Shown here: positions 1 to 6,452 of the stretch, piece after piece
Position numbering within the stretch: the stretch's first letter is position 1
How the letters are laid out: each line of letters begins with the position of its first letter
NCBI GenBank assembly: GCA_016840245.1
Contig: JAEOST010000326.1
Coordinates: forward strand, 1-14,037
Source of the DNA: Candidatus Thorarchaeota archaeon
GTDB taxonomy: Archaea; Asgardarchaeota; Thorarchaeia; Thorarchaeales; Thorarchaeaceae
Reading direction: 5' to 3'
Length of the DNA: 14,037 nt
Notes under the pieces: model-generated
What the model was told of the DNA's origin: nothing
What the model saw: only the letters and a program-made list of their open reading frames with translations
The model's database searches: none
Made by a program: the position numbers and the translations under genes

Positions 1-18
1 CAGTGGTGTTTATCGCCT

Positions 19-36
19 GATTTCACATATGAAATC
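19..36. promoter_or_regulatory. Perfect inverted repeat before the uracil-DNA glycosylase gene
   Basis: The arms GATTTCA (19-25) and TGAAATC (30-36) are perfect 7-base complements around a CATA centre. The dyad ends five bases before the ATG at 42, where a ribosome binding site or transcript start would lie, and no Shine-Dalgarno sequence is visible there. It could be an operator, or a hairpin that hides the start codon. The promoter region further upstream is outside the window. Confidence 0.4.
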
Positions 37-41
37 ATACC

Positions 42-596
42 ATGAACCAAGACAAAGAACTAAGCTGTATTCATGATGAGATTGAGAACTGTACCAAATG
101 TCCACTTCATAAGACACGGAAGAATGCAGTTCCTGGCGAGGGTCCGGCTAATGCAAAACTGATGCTCGTTGGTGAAGCTCCTGGTGCAAAGGAGGATGAT
201 TCAGGACGCCCATTTATTGGAAGATCTGGAGAACTTCTTACAAAAGCACTATCTGCGGCTGGTATCAAAAGAGCTGACGTGTTCATTACATCCATTCTGA
301 AGTCACGGCCGCCAAACAATCGTACTCCTACCAAAGCTGAAGTTGAGGCATGTCGTCCATATCTTGAGCGACAGATAGATGTAATCTCCCCTAAGATAAT
401 CGTTCTTCTTGGGTCTGTTGCAATATCATCACTGATTGGTCCATGGAAGATGTCTGAAGCTCACGGTAAGTTCTATGAGGCAGCCAATGGACAAATGTTC
501 TTCATGACATATCATCCAGCTGCTGGTCTACGCTTTCCAAAGTACAGAGAAGCACTTCAGGCTGATTTCCATATCCTGAAGAGCGAACTCGAGTAG
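42..596 (+). CDS. Family 4 (UdgA-type) uracil-DNA glycosylase with a substituted Fe-S ligand
   Basis: This enzyme removes uracil, formed by cytosine deamination, from DNA and so starts base excision repair. At 184 residues it has about the usual length for family 4. The first catalytic motif is present (GEAPG at 44-48, then ED and GRPFIGRSGELL at 55-66), as is the second motif around H158 (TYHPAAGLR, 156-164). Family 4 enzymes carry a [4Fe-4S] cluster held by CxxC near the N-terminus and two later cysteines about 15 residues apart. C17, C20 and C104 are here, but the third position, in the usual KCRPP context, reads KSRPP (S88, codon TCA at 303-305). There is an extra cysteine at C9. The ATG at 42 is chosen because it gives full domain coverage; the nearby ATG at 29 is out of frame and gives only a 15-residue peptide. 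The family call is firm; cluster status is open. Confidence 0.93.
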   Translation: MNQDKELSCIHDEIENCTKCPLHKTRKNAVPGEGPANAKLMLVGEAPGAKEDDSGRPFIGRSGELLTKALSAAGIKRADVFITSILKSRPPNNRTPTKAEVEACRPYLERQIDVISPKIIVLLGSVAISSLIGPWKMSEAHGKFYEAANGQMFFMTYHPAAGLRFPKYREALQADFHILKSELE

Positions 597-605
597 AGTA
601 GTGGC

Positions 606-615
606 GAATATATTC
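606..615 (+). promoter_or_regulatory. TATA-like box before the membrane protein gene
   Basis: The palindromic AT-rich sequence GAATATATTC lies in the 39-base gap after the glycosylase gene. Its centre is about 26 bases before the GTG at 636 and 35 before the ATG at 645. The transcript would therefore be leaderless or have a very short leader. This suggests the gene has its own promoter rather than being only read through. Confidence 0.4.
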
Positions 616-635
616 TCTCATCCGTATTCTCTATC

Positions 636-1151
636 GTGGGTCATATGGCACTCAATGAGATTTCCCTATATCTGTTACAGCTTCCAACTGAGGGATATTC
701 GCAATGGTTAGATGCAATGAGTAGCATTCTGAATCTATTTCTAGCATTGTCTATCAGAGGGTATCTGATACTGATTTTAGTGGGTATGATGGTATATGTT
801 ACAGGAGTAAGTGACGGGACTGCTAAGATTCTGGTCGGAGCTGGTGTTCTACTGTATTTTGTAGGCCCTTTCATTTTTGACATTCTTGCTGGGATGGCTG
901 GAGTTGCCGCACCAACTATTGAGCAAGCAACAAGCTCCTGGTTACAATTTGTTGGAATGACAGATGCCGATACAATTGCACTCATCGTCACAATAGGTGA
1001 TATTCTTCTTGCTGTCTGTGTTCTTGCAGGTGCAATTCTCTATTTTACACCATCTTCGAACGATTTAATGTCACGAGGACGGTCTCTAATTGTTCGAGGT
1101 CTAATGCTAGCACCTGTTCTAGTCTTCTTCCATGTTGCTCCATGGATATAA
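636..1151 (+). CDS. Four-helix integral membrane protein of unknown function
   Basis: I do not recognise this 171-residue protein. It has four hydrophobic stretches at about residues 42-58, 63-89, 112-137 and 151-170, with only short polar loops between them, so it is almost entirely membrane. There is no signal peptide and there are no charged or cysteine motifs that would point to an enzyme. The loop containing S140-R149 and the R41 region carry positive charges and are likely cytoplasmic. Two starts are possible: GTG at 636, matching a leaderless transcript from the TATA box at 606-615, or ATG at 645. It lies 91 bases before the ATP synthase B gene, but nothing in it resembles the proteolipid K/c or the I/a subunit: no conserved membrane glutamate or arginine motif is seen. 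The TM2 pair loosely recalls VirB2/TrbC-like helices, but this is too weak to use. Confidence 0.75.
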   Translation: MGHMALNEISLYLLQLPTEGYSQWLDAMSSILNLFLALSIRGYLILILVGMMVYVTGVSDGTAKILVGAGVLLYFVGPFIFDILAGMAGVAAPTIEQATSSWLQFVGMTDADTIALIVTIGDILLAVCVLAGAILYFTPSSNDLMSRGRSLIVRGLMLAPVLVFFHVAPWI

Positions 1152-1175
1152 AGCCTCAAACTATGCTTAGGTAAA

Positions 1176-1185
1176 CTCTTAAAAC
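1176..1185 (+). promoter_or_regulatory. Possible TATA box for the ATP synthase B gene
   Basis: CTCTTAAAAC would place a transcript start near 1207 and a leader of about 36 bases before the ATG at 1243. The leader holds a small perfect dyad GTTAA-A-TTAAC (1216-1226) and only a weak ribosome binding site, GGCGGA (1230-1235). An independent promoter fits the isolated position of this gene. Confidence 0.3.
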
Positions 1186-1242
1186 TGGTAATATCCGTCG
1201 TACGGTCTATTGGCAGTTAAATTAACCTAGGCGGACTCTGAC

Positions 1243-2643
1243 ATGACAAAGGAATCTTCGATATCATATAGAACTGTATCAGATGTGAGTGGTCCAATTC
1301 TGGTAGTTGAGCATACTCATGATGTGTCATACAACGAGGTTGTAAGGATTCAATCTCCAAGTGGTGAGATTCTCACCGGAACTGTTCTTGAAACAGGCCG
1401 TGGTCGTGCTATTATTCAGGTATTTGAGGGTACAAGTGGCTTAGATGTTGATGTAACATCTGCTCGTTTTACAGGAGAAACTCTCAAGCTCCCTGTTTCT
1501 ACTGAAATCCTAGGGCGTGTGCTTGACGGTTCAGGTCAACCTCTAGACAAAGGCCCACCTCTTCAGGCTGAAGATCATTGGGACATCTATGGTTCGCCAA
1601 TCAATCCGTATGCCAGACAATATCCGCGACAACCAATCCAGACTGGTCTCTCAGTAATCGATGGACTCAACACTCTTGTGCGTGGGCAAAAACTACCTAT
1701 CTTCTCTGGCTCGGGTCTACCACACAATCGTATTGCAGCACAAATCGTGCGACAAGCTAAGATCCCTGGTGAAGAGGGTGACTTTGCTATAGTCTTTGCA
1801 GCGATGGGAATCACAGCCACTGAGGCTCAATACTTTATGAACTCATTCGAGGAAACAGGTGCACTAGAACATACAGCACTATTCCTGAATCTTGCTAATG
1901 ACCCCGCGATTGAGCGGATTATCACTCCGAGGGTAGCACTCACTGCCGCTGAGTATCTGGCCTATGAGTCTGACATGCACGTGCTAGTTATTCTTACAGA
2001 TATGACAAATTATGCTGAAGCTCTTCGAGAGATTAGCGCTGCCCGTTCAGAAGTTCCTGGTCGACGTGGTTATCCTGGCTATCTTTACACCGATCTAAGC
2101 CTAATCTATGAGAGGGCGGGACGTATCAAGGGTAGAAATGGTACTATCACTCAGATGCCAATTTTGTCAATGCCCCAAGACGACATGACCCATCCAATCC
2201 CTGACCTTTCTGGATATATCACTGAGGGTCAGATGATTGTTGGCCGTGGCCTGCATCGAAGAGGCCTCTATCCTCCAATTGATCCAGGTCCATCCCTTAG
2301 CAGGCTTATGAAAGAAGGAATCGGTGAAGGAATGACCCGTTTCGACCATAAGGAGGTTCAAGCACAGTTATACTACGGCTATTCTGAAGGGCGAGATCTT
2401 CGAGATCTCGTTGCTGTTGTGGGTTCTGAGGCTCTAACTGACCGTGACCAGAAGTATCTACAGTTTGCAGATGACTTTGAACAGAAGTTCATCAATCAGG
2501 GCGAGTTTGAGGACAGGTCATTTGAGGAAACCCTTGATATTGGTTGGGACCTTCTTAGTCAATTTCCAGAACGAGAGCTGAAAAGATGTGACCCTGAGAC
2601 CATCACTTGGGCAAAAGACAAAGGGGTTTACAATCCTAGTTAA
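1243..2643 (+). CDS. atpB: A-type (V/A) ATP synthase subunit B
   Basis: This is the non-catalytic nucleotide-binding subunit that alternates with subunit A in the A1 hexamer of the archaeal ATP synthase. The 466-residue length is normal. The N-terminal beta-barrel covers about 1-80. The degenerate P-loop equivalent of B subunits, SGSGLPHN, is at 155-162, rather than the GKT of the catalytic subunit. Other family signatures are the [15 protein letters not shown] stretch (251-265), the [15 protein letters not shown] segment (271-285) and [17 protein letters not shown] (350-366). No premature stop or missing block is seen, so the protein should be functional. The oddity is its position. Archaeal ATP synthase genes normally form one operon with A directly before B and D after it; here the neighbours are a membrane protein of unknown function and a DUF6884-like gene. 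The other subunits must lie elsewhere in the genome, or this is a second copy. Confidence 0.96.
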   Translation: MTKESSISYRTVSDVSGPILVVEHTHDVSYNEVVRIQSPSGEILTGTVLETGRGRAIIQVFEGTSGLDVDVTSARFTGETLKLPVSTEILGRVLDGSGQPLDKGPPLQAEDHWDIYGSPINPYARQYPRQPIQTGLSVIDGLNTLVRGQKLPIFSGSGLPHNRIAAQIVRQAKIPGEEGDFAIVFAAMGITATEAQYFMNSFEETGALEHTALFLNLANDPAIERIITPRVALTAAEYLAYESDMHVLVILTDMTNYAEALREISAARSEVPGRRGYPGYLYTDLSLIYERAGRIKGRNGTITQMPILSMPQDDMTHPIPDLSGYITEGQMIVGRGLHRRGLYPPIDPGPSLSRLMKEGIGEGMTRFDHKEVQAQLYYGYSEGRDLRDLVAVVGSEALTDRDQKYLQFADDFEQKFINQGEFEDRSFEETLDIGWDLLSQFPERELKRCDPETITWAKDKGVYNPS

Positions 2644-2663
2644 TCTCCACTCTTACTCACACT

Positions 2664-2669
2664 AGGTGA
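2664..2669 (+). promoter_or_regulatory. Ribosome binding site that decides the start of the DUF6884-like gene
   Basis: AGGTGA sits five bases before the ATG at 2675. The frame is also open from a GTG at 2666, but that GTG is part of the ribosome binding site itself, so the ATG is the better start. Confidence 0.55.
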
Positions 2670-2674
2670 ACACT

Positions 2675-3388
2675 ATGCGTGTATGTGTAGTGGGCAGTTG
2701 TGGAAAGAAGAAACGAACGATGGTTGAAAATGCGCCCAAATGTGGAGATTTGAATTCAACGAGTGACTTTCAGACTTGGAAGAATCAGCTTAAGGAACAT
2801 ATGGTAATCGCTCGGGATATGTATCTGGGTAATCAAAGTCGAGAGCTGGTCAAGGGTGTGGATATTCTTCGGTCAATAAGGGATGTTGAAGTTCACCTCT
2901 TCATAGTATCAGCTGGATTTGGGTTACTTGAGGAGGATGAGAAAGTTCCTCCATACGAGTGTAGCTTTACTGGAATGAAGAAATCCGAGATTAAAAGTAG
3001 GTCCCAACAGCTATCAATACCAAAGGATTTTGCTAGAGTCTGCAAGACACGATATGACCTACTGTATCTCGCCCTTGGTAAGAATTATCTCACTTCTATA
3101 GGTGATGGCTGGACGACAAACATTGTGGGAACAGTTGTAACGTTTGACCCGAGAATGAGTGTTGATTCATCAATTGTCATACCATCAGGTCCGGGTATTG
3201 TGAGGGCATTCTCTCAGCAAGGCCATAAGATACACGGAATCACTGGATTCAAGGGGGATTTACTTCGAATCCTTGCCAGTTATGCGATTAATCAAGACAA
3301 CCCCTATCACGAAGTAGCAGCTTGGACGGATCCCACATTTCTGCAAGATCTTATAGAAACATTGAGTAGGACAAATGCTCGAGTTTGA
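2675..3388 (+). CDS. DUF6884/YaaA-like protein
   Basis: The protein is 237 residues from the ATG at 2675. Its layout matches DUF6884-type proteins, which databases often label as peroxide-stress YaaA-like. It has an N-terminal strand ending in SCGKKK (8-13), an ARDMYLGN segment (46-53), and a central VSAGFGLLEEDEKVPPYE block (78-95) corresponding to the family's SAxyGLL...pY motif. A later YDLLYLALGKNYL stretch corresponds to the usual predicted LGxxY strand. The biochemical function of this family is not established; the conserved Cys, Lys and Tyr positions suggest an active site. The gene starts 31 bases after the ATP synthase B stop and is probably co-transcribed with it, with no obvious functional link. 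Its last 38 bases overlap the 3' end of the gene on the opposite strand. I am fairly sure of the family and have no basis for a substrate. Confidence 0.72.
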   Translation: MRVCVVGSCGKKKRTMVENAPKCGDLNSTSDFQTWKNQLKEHMVIARDMYLGNQSRELVKGVDILRSIRDVEVHLFIVSAGFGLLEEDEKVPPYECSFTGMKKSEIKSRSQQLSIPKDFARVCKTRYDLLYLALGKNYLTSIGDGWTTNIVGTVVTFDPRMSVDSSIVIPSGPGIVRAFSQQGHKIHGITGFKGDLLRILASYAINQDNPYHEVAAWTDPTFLQDLIETLSRTNARV

Positions 3389-4217
3389 TTTTCTGATGTC
3401 TTAGTTTGCTCTCAGCAGTTCGTCCCTTCTCACAGTCATCATAGATGATTTTACCAGAAATTGAGTAGCTTTCTGAATTTTCATTGGCCATCAGGTCAAG
3501 AAACAATTCCGTTTCATTGGGGTCTGCATCAAGGGACGCTTCCAGGAATCCAATGACTATCTTCTGTTCTAACGGAAACCAACTGAACGGTCGTGTAGCA
3601 ATTACGGATAACTTGGGGTCTAACTTCAACTCAATCTCAACATTCTGGTATGGATGAATGAAGTTGTTGATGACACTGATTGTTACCCTCAACAATCCCC
3701 TCTCAATAATCTCTGTTTGTTTGACGAGTTCGACTTCAGGTGGTTCGAACTTCCCCTTTCTTCTCTTTCTCCCCCTCACACCACTCCTTGTTGGAGTAGT
3801 TGGTTCATCCTGCCTTTCAGGTTCATCGGCCCATTTGATGAGCGTCCTGAATCCTGACAATTTGACCACATTGAGCCTCCCTAATCTCATGTCTTGTGTT
3901 TCTTGTTCAGCTCTAACTGCCTCTATTATCCCTATCCTGATTGCTCCCATACTTACGGTTTCAAGTCTTGTAGATTTCCTGAGTTCTTTTGCCCATCTAT
4001 CTACAAAATCCACAATCTCTCTTGCTGCACCAAGTCGAAGTCTATTATTCTCGAACCACTCTTTTCGTGTGAATTGATCTGAATGAATAGGTGCAAATGC
4101 TCTACATGCAGTCTGCCAGCTCACCAAATCCAAACCCTGAATCTCTGGGGCTATCTCTCTCTGAATAAATCGTAACTGAGCTCGAGTCAGGTCTTGTTTC
4201 AGTTTTTCTCTTGCCAC
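3351..4217 (-). CDS. Unrecognised protein: helical N-terminus, basic linker, predicted beta-sandwich C-terminus
   Basis: I do not recognise this 288-residue protein. Residues about 1-140 are rich in charged helices, with many Arg, Lys and Glu. A short low-complexity basic linker of repeated R, K and G follows at about 147-160. The last 110 residues alternate hydrophobic and polar positions, as in a beta-sandwich: a VTISVINNFIHPYQNVEIEL strand pair, a FSWFPLEQKIVIGF turn and strand, and a final ISGKIIYDD strand. That shape resembles Ig-like or adaptin-ear-like domains that bind other proteins; this is inference from pattern. There are no membrane segments, signal peptide or cysteine motifs. 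The start is GTG at 4217, eight bases after a strong GGGGAGG site; a TTG at 4220 is an alternative. A TATA-like box at 4265-4272 fits this start. The 3' end overlaps the convergent DUF6884-like gene by 38 bases. Confidence 0.8.
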   Translation of the reverse strand: MAREKLKQDLTRAQLRFIQREIAPEIQGLDLVSWQTACRAFAPIHSDQFTRKEWFENNRLRLGAAREIVDFVDRWAKELRKSTRLETVSMGAIRIGIIEAVRAEQETQDMRLGRLNVVKLSGFRTLIKWADEPERQDEPTTPTRSGVRGRKRRKGKFEPPEVELVKQTEIIERGLLRVTISVINNFIHPYQNVEIELKLDPKLSVIATRPFSWFPLEQKIVIGFLEASLDADPNETELFLDLMANENSESYSISGKIIYDDCEKGRTAESKLRHQKIKLEHLSYSMFL

Positions 4218-4225
4218 CAATCCAA

Positions 4226-4233
4226 CCTCCCCT
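4226..4233 (-). promoter_or_regulatory. Strong ribosome binding site for the beta-sandwich protein gene
   Basis: On the minus strand this reads AGGGGAGG. The spacing is eight bases to the GTG at 4217 and five to the TTG at 4220, which favours the GTG. Confidence 0.6.
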
Positions 4234-4264
4234 TAGCTAAGATGTTCGTTCTCAGTCTATAACG

Positions 4265-4272
4265 TTATATTT
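4265..4272 (-). promoter_or_regulatory. TATA-like box for the beta-sandwich protein gene
   Basis: The minus strand reads AAATATAA within CTAAATATAACGTT. A transcript would start near 4242, giving a leader of about 25 bases that contains the ribosome binding site at 4226-4233. Spacing and composition fit an archaeal core promoter. Confidence 0.5.
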
Positions 4273-4316
4273 AGCTAGAACTCTGTTGGTTGAGGTTTCT
4301 TAATTACACAAGAGGT

Positions 4317-4330
4317 CAACAGGCCTGTTG
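4317..4330. repeat. Perfect 14-base palindrome in an intergenic region
   Basis: CAACAGGCCTGTTG is fully self-complementary. It is flanked by a second, unevenly spaced pair, AGAGG (4311-4315) and CCTCT (4336-4340). A third CTGTTG half-site lies at 4283-4288. The palindrome is about 50 bases upstream of the TATA-like box at 4265-4272 on the minus strand, a position where archaeal activators bind. It is also about 130 bases past the stop of the DUF2095-like gene, so a transcript-end hairpin is the alternative. Confidence 0.5.
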
Positions 4331-4408
4331 TTATGCCTCTCAATACCCCCAAATTTCCTAATCTCATGCGAACATGACACTAGGATAACAAGTAGTTAGT
4401 ATAATGGG

Positions 4409-4415
4409 TATATAA
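4409..4415 (+). promoter_or_regulatory. TATATAA element in the gap at 4221-4457
   Basis: This is a consensus-like TATA sequence on the plus strand. No recognised plus-strand gene follows; the only candidate is a 21-residue reading frame at 4436-4501. The sequence is nearly symmetric, so it could also act on the minus strand. It may be chance. Confidence 0.2.
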
Positions 4416-4457
4416 GGACCTATCAGGAGAAGTGTATGAATTGCACGATCTGCTGTG

Positions 4458-4802
4458 TTACTCTATGCCGTGTTGCATATAGTAACCCGATTCTTTCTTA
4501 GCTCCGAAGCTCCTTACACCATCACTCTTAAGCTGGCTCTTGATTGCTCGTGCCTGACCCTGAGTGATTTCGTTTTGTCTAAGCAAGTAATCAACAATCT
4601 CCAAGGCTTGATTCAAGGTATCACATCTTCGAATATAGTCCACAACATCTGGTGTGTATGGCTCTTCAGGGGCAGCTTCAGAATCTTTAGAATCTTCGGT
4701 CACTGTACGGACTCCATCTATTCGATATTGCTTGGTGCGACCAGCTTCTAATTCTCCTTTTAGAGCTGGGAATTTCTCGCTGAAATCTTTTTCATCTGAC
4801 AT
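4458..4802 (-). CDS. DUF2095-like archaeal protein
   Basis: This small 114-residue soluble protein has the layout I associate with archaeal DUF2095. It has an N-terminal FPALKGELEAG segment (11-21), a low-complexity acidic linker (about 35-48), and a helical core with RRCDTLNQALEIVDYL (58-73) and NEITQGQARAIKSQL (76-90). It ends with RSFGAKKESGYY (97-108). The family has no established function. The ATG at 4802 is supported by GGTGA (4809-4813 on the minus strand), six bases away. The gene follows the radical SAM gene by 81 bases on the same strand and could be part of the same transcript. An imperfect stem-loop sits in that gap. The gene is real; the family name is from memory of the motif pattern. 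Confidence 0.75.
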   Translation of the reverse strand: MSDEKDFSEKFPALKGELEAGRTKQYRIDGVRTVTEDSKDSEAAPEEPYTPDVVDYIRRCDTLNQALEIVDYLLRQNEITQGQARAIKSQLKSDGVRSFGAKKESGYYMQHGIE

Positions 4803-4827
4803 TAGACTTCACCAGGGTGTTGCACCA

Positions 4828-4848
4828 GAGTCACAGAAAGTGTAACTC
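4828..4848 (-). promoter_or_regulatory. Stem-loop between the radical SAM and DUF2095-like genes
   Basis: Read on the minus strand, GAGTTACA pairs with TGTGACTC across a five-base loop, giving an eight-base-pair stem with one U-G wobble. On the plus strand the same position would be a C-A mismatch, so the structure favours minus-strand RNA. It lies 26 bases before the DUF2095-like start and 36 bases after the radical SAM stop, so it may be a partial terminator, a processing site or an operator. Confidence 0.35.
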
Positions 4849-4883
4849 GTAATACTTCTCTGAATTTCCTCTTAAGAACTTAA

Positions 4884-6452
4884 TCAATGGGTCCTAAGGA
4901 ATGACCAAGGCAGTTTACCAGCTATTCTTTCAGTGTCATTCGCAATAGAAAAGAACGATACTCCGGTTTCTTTCTCAGCACGTCTCCATCCGCTAAGCCC
5001 ACCTTGTGATGCTGCAATACGAATCACCTTTCCAATGGATCTATCACCCAATGAGAGAGCTGCCTGAATTCGCGCGTTTCGAGGGTCGAGTGACTCAACC
5101 GTGACCCTTGGAACATTTCGGAGTTCGGTGTTAATTATCTTCAATCTTCGTCGAAGTTCTTCTATGGGTAGTTGCCCATTTCTCTCAAGTCTTGTGTTCG
5201 CTTTTGGTATAAATGGATTGACACTGGCTGTGATTCTTATCTTTGCCAGTTTGGCCAGTTTCTTTGTCAGCCCTGCAATTGCTCGAACGTCACCCTCAGT
5301 TTCATCTGGAAGTCCAACAATATAGTAGAGTTTTACAGAAAAGAGGCCTGCCTCTGCTGCACGCTTTACAGCATCCTCAATATCACTATCTTCCAATCCC
5401 TTTCCCATGTTTCTTCTGAGTTCAGGTGATCCAGTTTCAGGTGCTATGGTCAGTGTTCGCTGTCCTCCTTTAACAAGGACTGCAAGGAGATTGTCAGTAA
5501 CCGAGTCCGCACGGAGTGAAGGGACTGACAATTCGAGATTTCGAGATACAACAAATTCAGCTATATCTTCGAGACGATCATGGTCCCCCAAGGATGACCC
5601 AATCAATGAAACCTTTCCTACCGGAGTTCTTTCAAGCCCTGTATCTAGAATATCGATTATTTTCTCAAGAGATCGTACCCTACGGGGACGACAGATATGT
5701 CCTGTGAGGCAGAACTTACACGAGTGTCCGCAGCCACGGGTGACCTCAGTCAAGAACGACTTACCAAAAACTGGTTCACGATGCGCTCCTTTTGGAACGT
5801 CAGGGACTATCTGAACGGTGGGATGGAATATCTCATCCAAATCAACCATGATTAGTCTACTAACTGATGACTGCTCTAAACTAGGAACATAGACACCCGG
5901 AATCTCTGCAAATTGAGCGAGTGCATGGCTTCTTGACTCCGATTCTTTTACAGTTGAAACAAGATCGTGAATGACAAGGTCTCCTTCCCCTATGACGAAT
6001 GCGTCAATAAAGTCCACATACGGTTCTGGATTCGCACTGACAACAGGACCTCCTGCGATAACTATTGGATCCTTGACGCTTCGTTGATTGATCAGAACAG
6101 GTATTTTTCCCTTCTCAAGCATCTGAACAACATGCAATATATCCTCTTCATACGTCAATGAGAAACCAACAATATGATTGTCCTGCAATAGACGCCCCGT
6201 TTCAACTGACCGACCCGGATCTGGAACGTCATAACGAAAATACCGCTCACAGGATGTATCGTTTCTTGAGTTGAGAGCTGAGTAGAACAGATGTGTAGCA
6301 AGACTAGTCATACCTGCTCTGTAGGTGGACGGATAACAGTAACCAAATATCACATCAACAGTTCTCATATCCTTGATGATTGCATTATGCTCCTTGACCT
6401 TTTCCCGTGACACAGCACAGACCCCGTCCTCAATCCCCAGAATCAAGATCAA
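4884..6452 (-). CDS. Radical SAM protein of the B12-binding-like COG1032 type
   Basis: The protein has up to 522 residues. An N-terminal Rossmann-like region (about 30-165) contains a conserved IVIAGGP stretch (130-136) and an FVIGEGD stretch (152-158) as in cobalamin-binding-type radical SAM proteins, but I see no DxHxxG cobalamin ligand. The radical SAM core follows from about 230, with the cluster motif C241-x3-C245-x2-C248. The C-terminus has a LSLGDRSIGKVI...GW pattern (467-489) shared with an uncharacterised radical SAM family that ends in GDRR...GW. It should cleave S-adenosylmethionine to drive radical chemistry on an unknown substrate. The longest frame starts at a TTG at 6452 inside the end of the GlmU-like gene, an overlap of 23 bases. 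A GTG at 6413 or the ATG of M29 could be the true start; none has a convincing ribosome binding site. The overlap suggests translational coupling to the upstream gene. Confidence 0.87.
   Translation of the reverse strand: MILILGIEDGVCAVSREKVKEHNAIIKDMRTVDVIFGYCYPSTYRAGMTSLATHLFYSALNSRNDTSCERYFRYDVPDPGRSVETGRLLQDNHIVGFSLTYEEDILHVVQMLEKGKIPVLINQRSVKDPIVIAGGPVVSANPEPYVDFIDAFVIGEGDLVIHDLVSTVKESESRSHALAQFAEIPGVYVPSLEQSSVSRLIMVDLDEIFHPTVQIVPDVPKGAHREPVFGKSFLTEVTRGCGHSCKFCLTGHICRPRRVRSLEKIIDILDTGLERTPVGKVSLIGSSLGDHDRLEDIAEFVVSRNLELSVPSLRADSVTDNLLAVLVKGGQRTLTIAPETGSPELRRNMGKGLEDSDIEDAVKRAAEAGLFSVKLYYIVGLPDETEGDVRAIAGLTKKLAKLAKIRITASVNPFIPKANTRLERNGQLPIEELRRRLKIINTELRNVPRVTVESLDPRNARIQAALSLGDRSIGKVIRIAASQGGLSGWRRAEKETGVSFFSIANDTERIAGKLPWSFLRTH

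Noticed and set aside
2390..2411. Local repeat CGAGATCT with a palindromic copy
   Set aside because: It lies inside the ATP synthase B gene and simply encodes the conserved RDLRDL segment.
3658..4077. Open plus-strand frame of 139 codons inside the beta-sandwich protein gene
   Set aside because: It is antisense to a gene with a strong ribosome binding site and TATA-like box, and its translation is a low-complexity Ser/Leu/Pro-rich sequence typical of a shadow frame.
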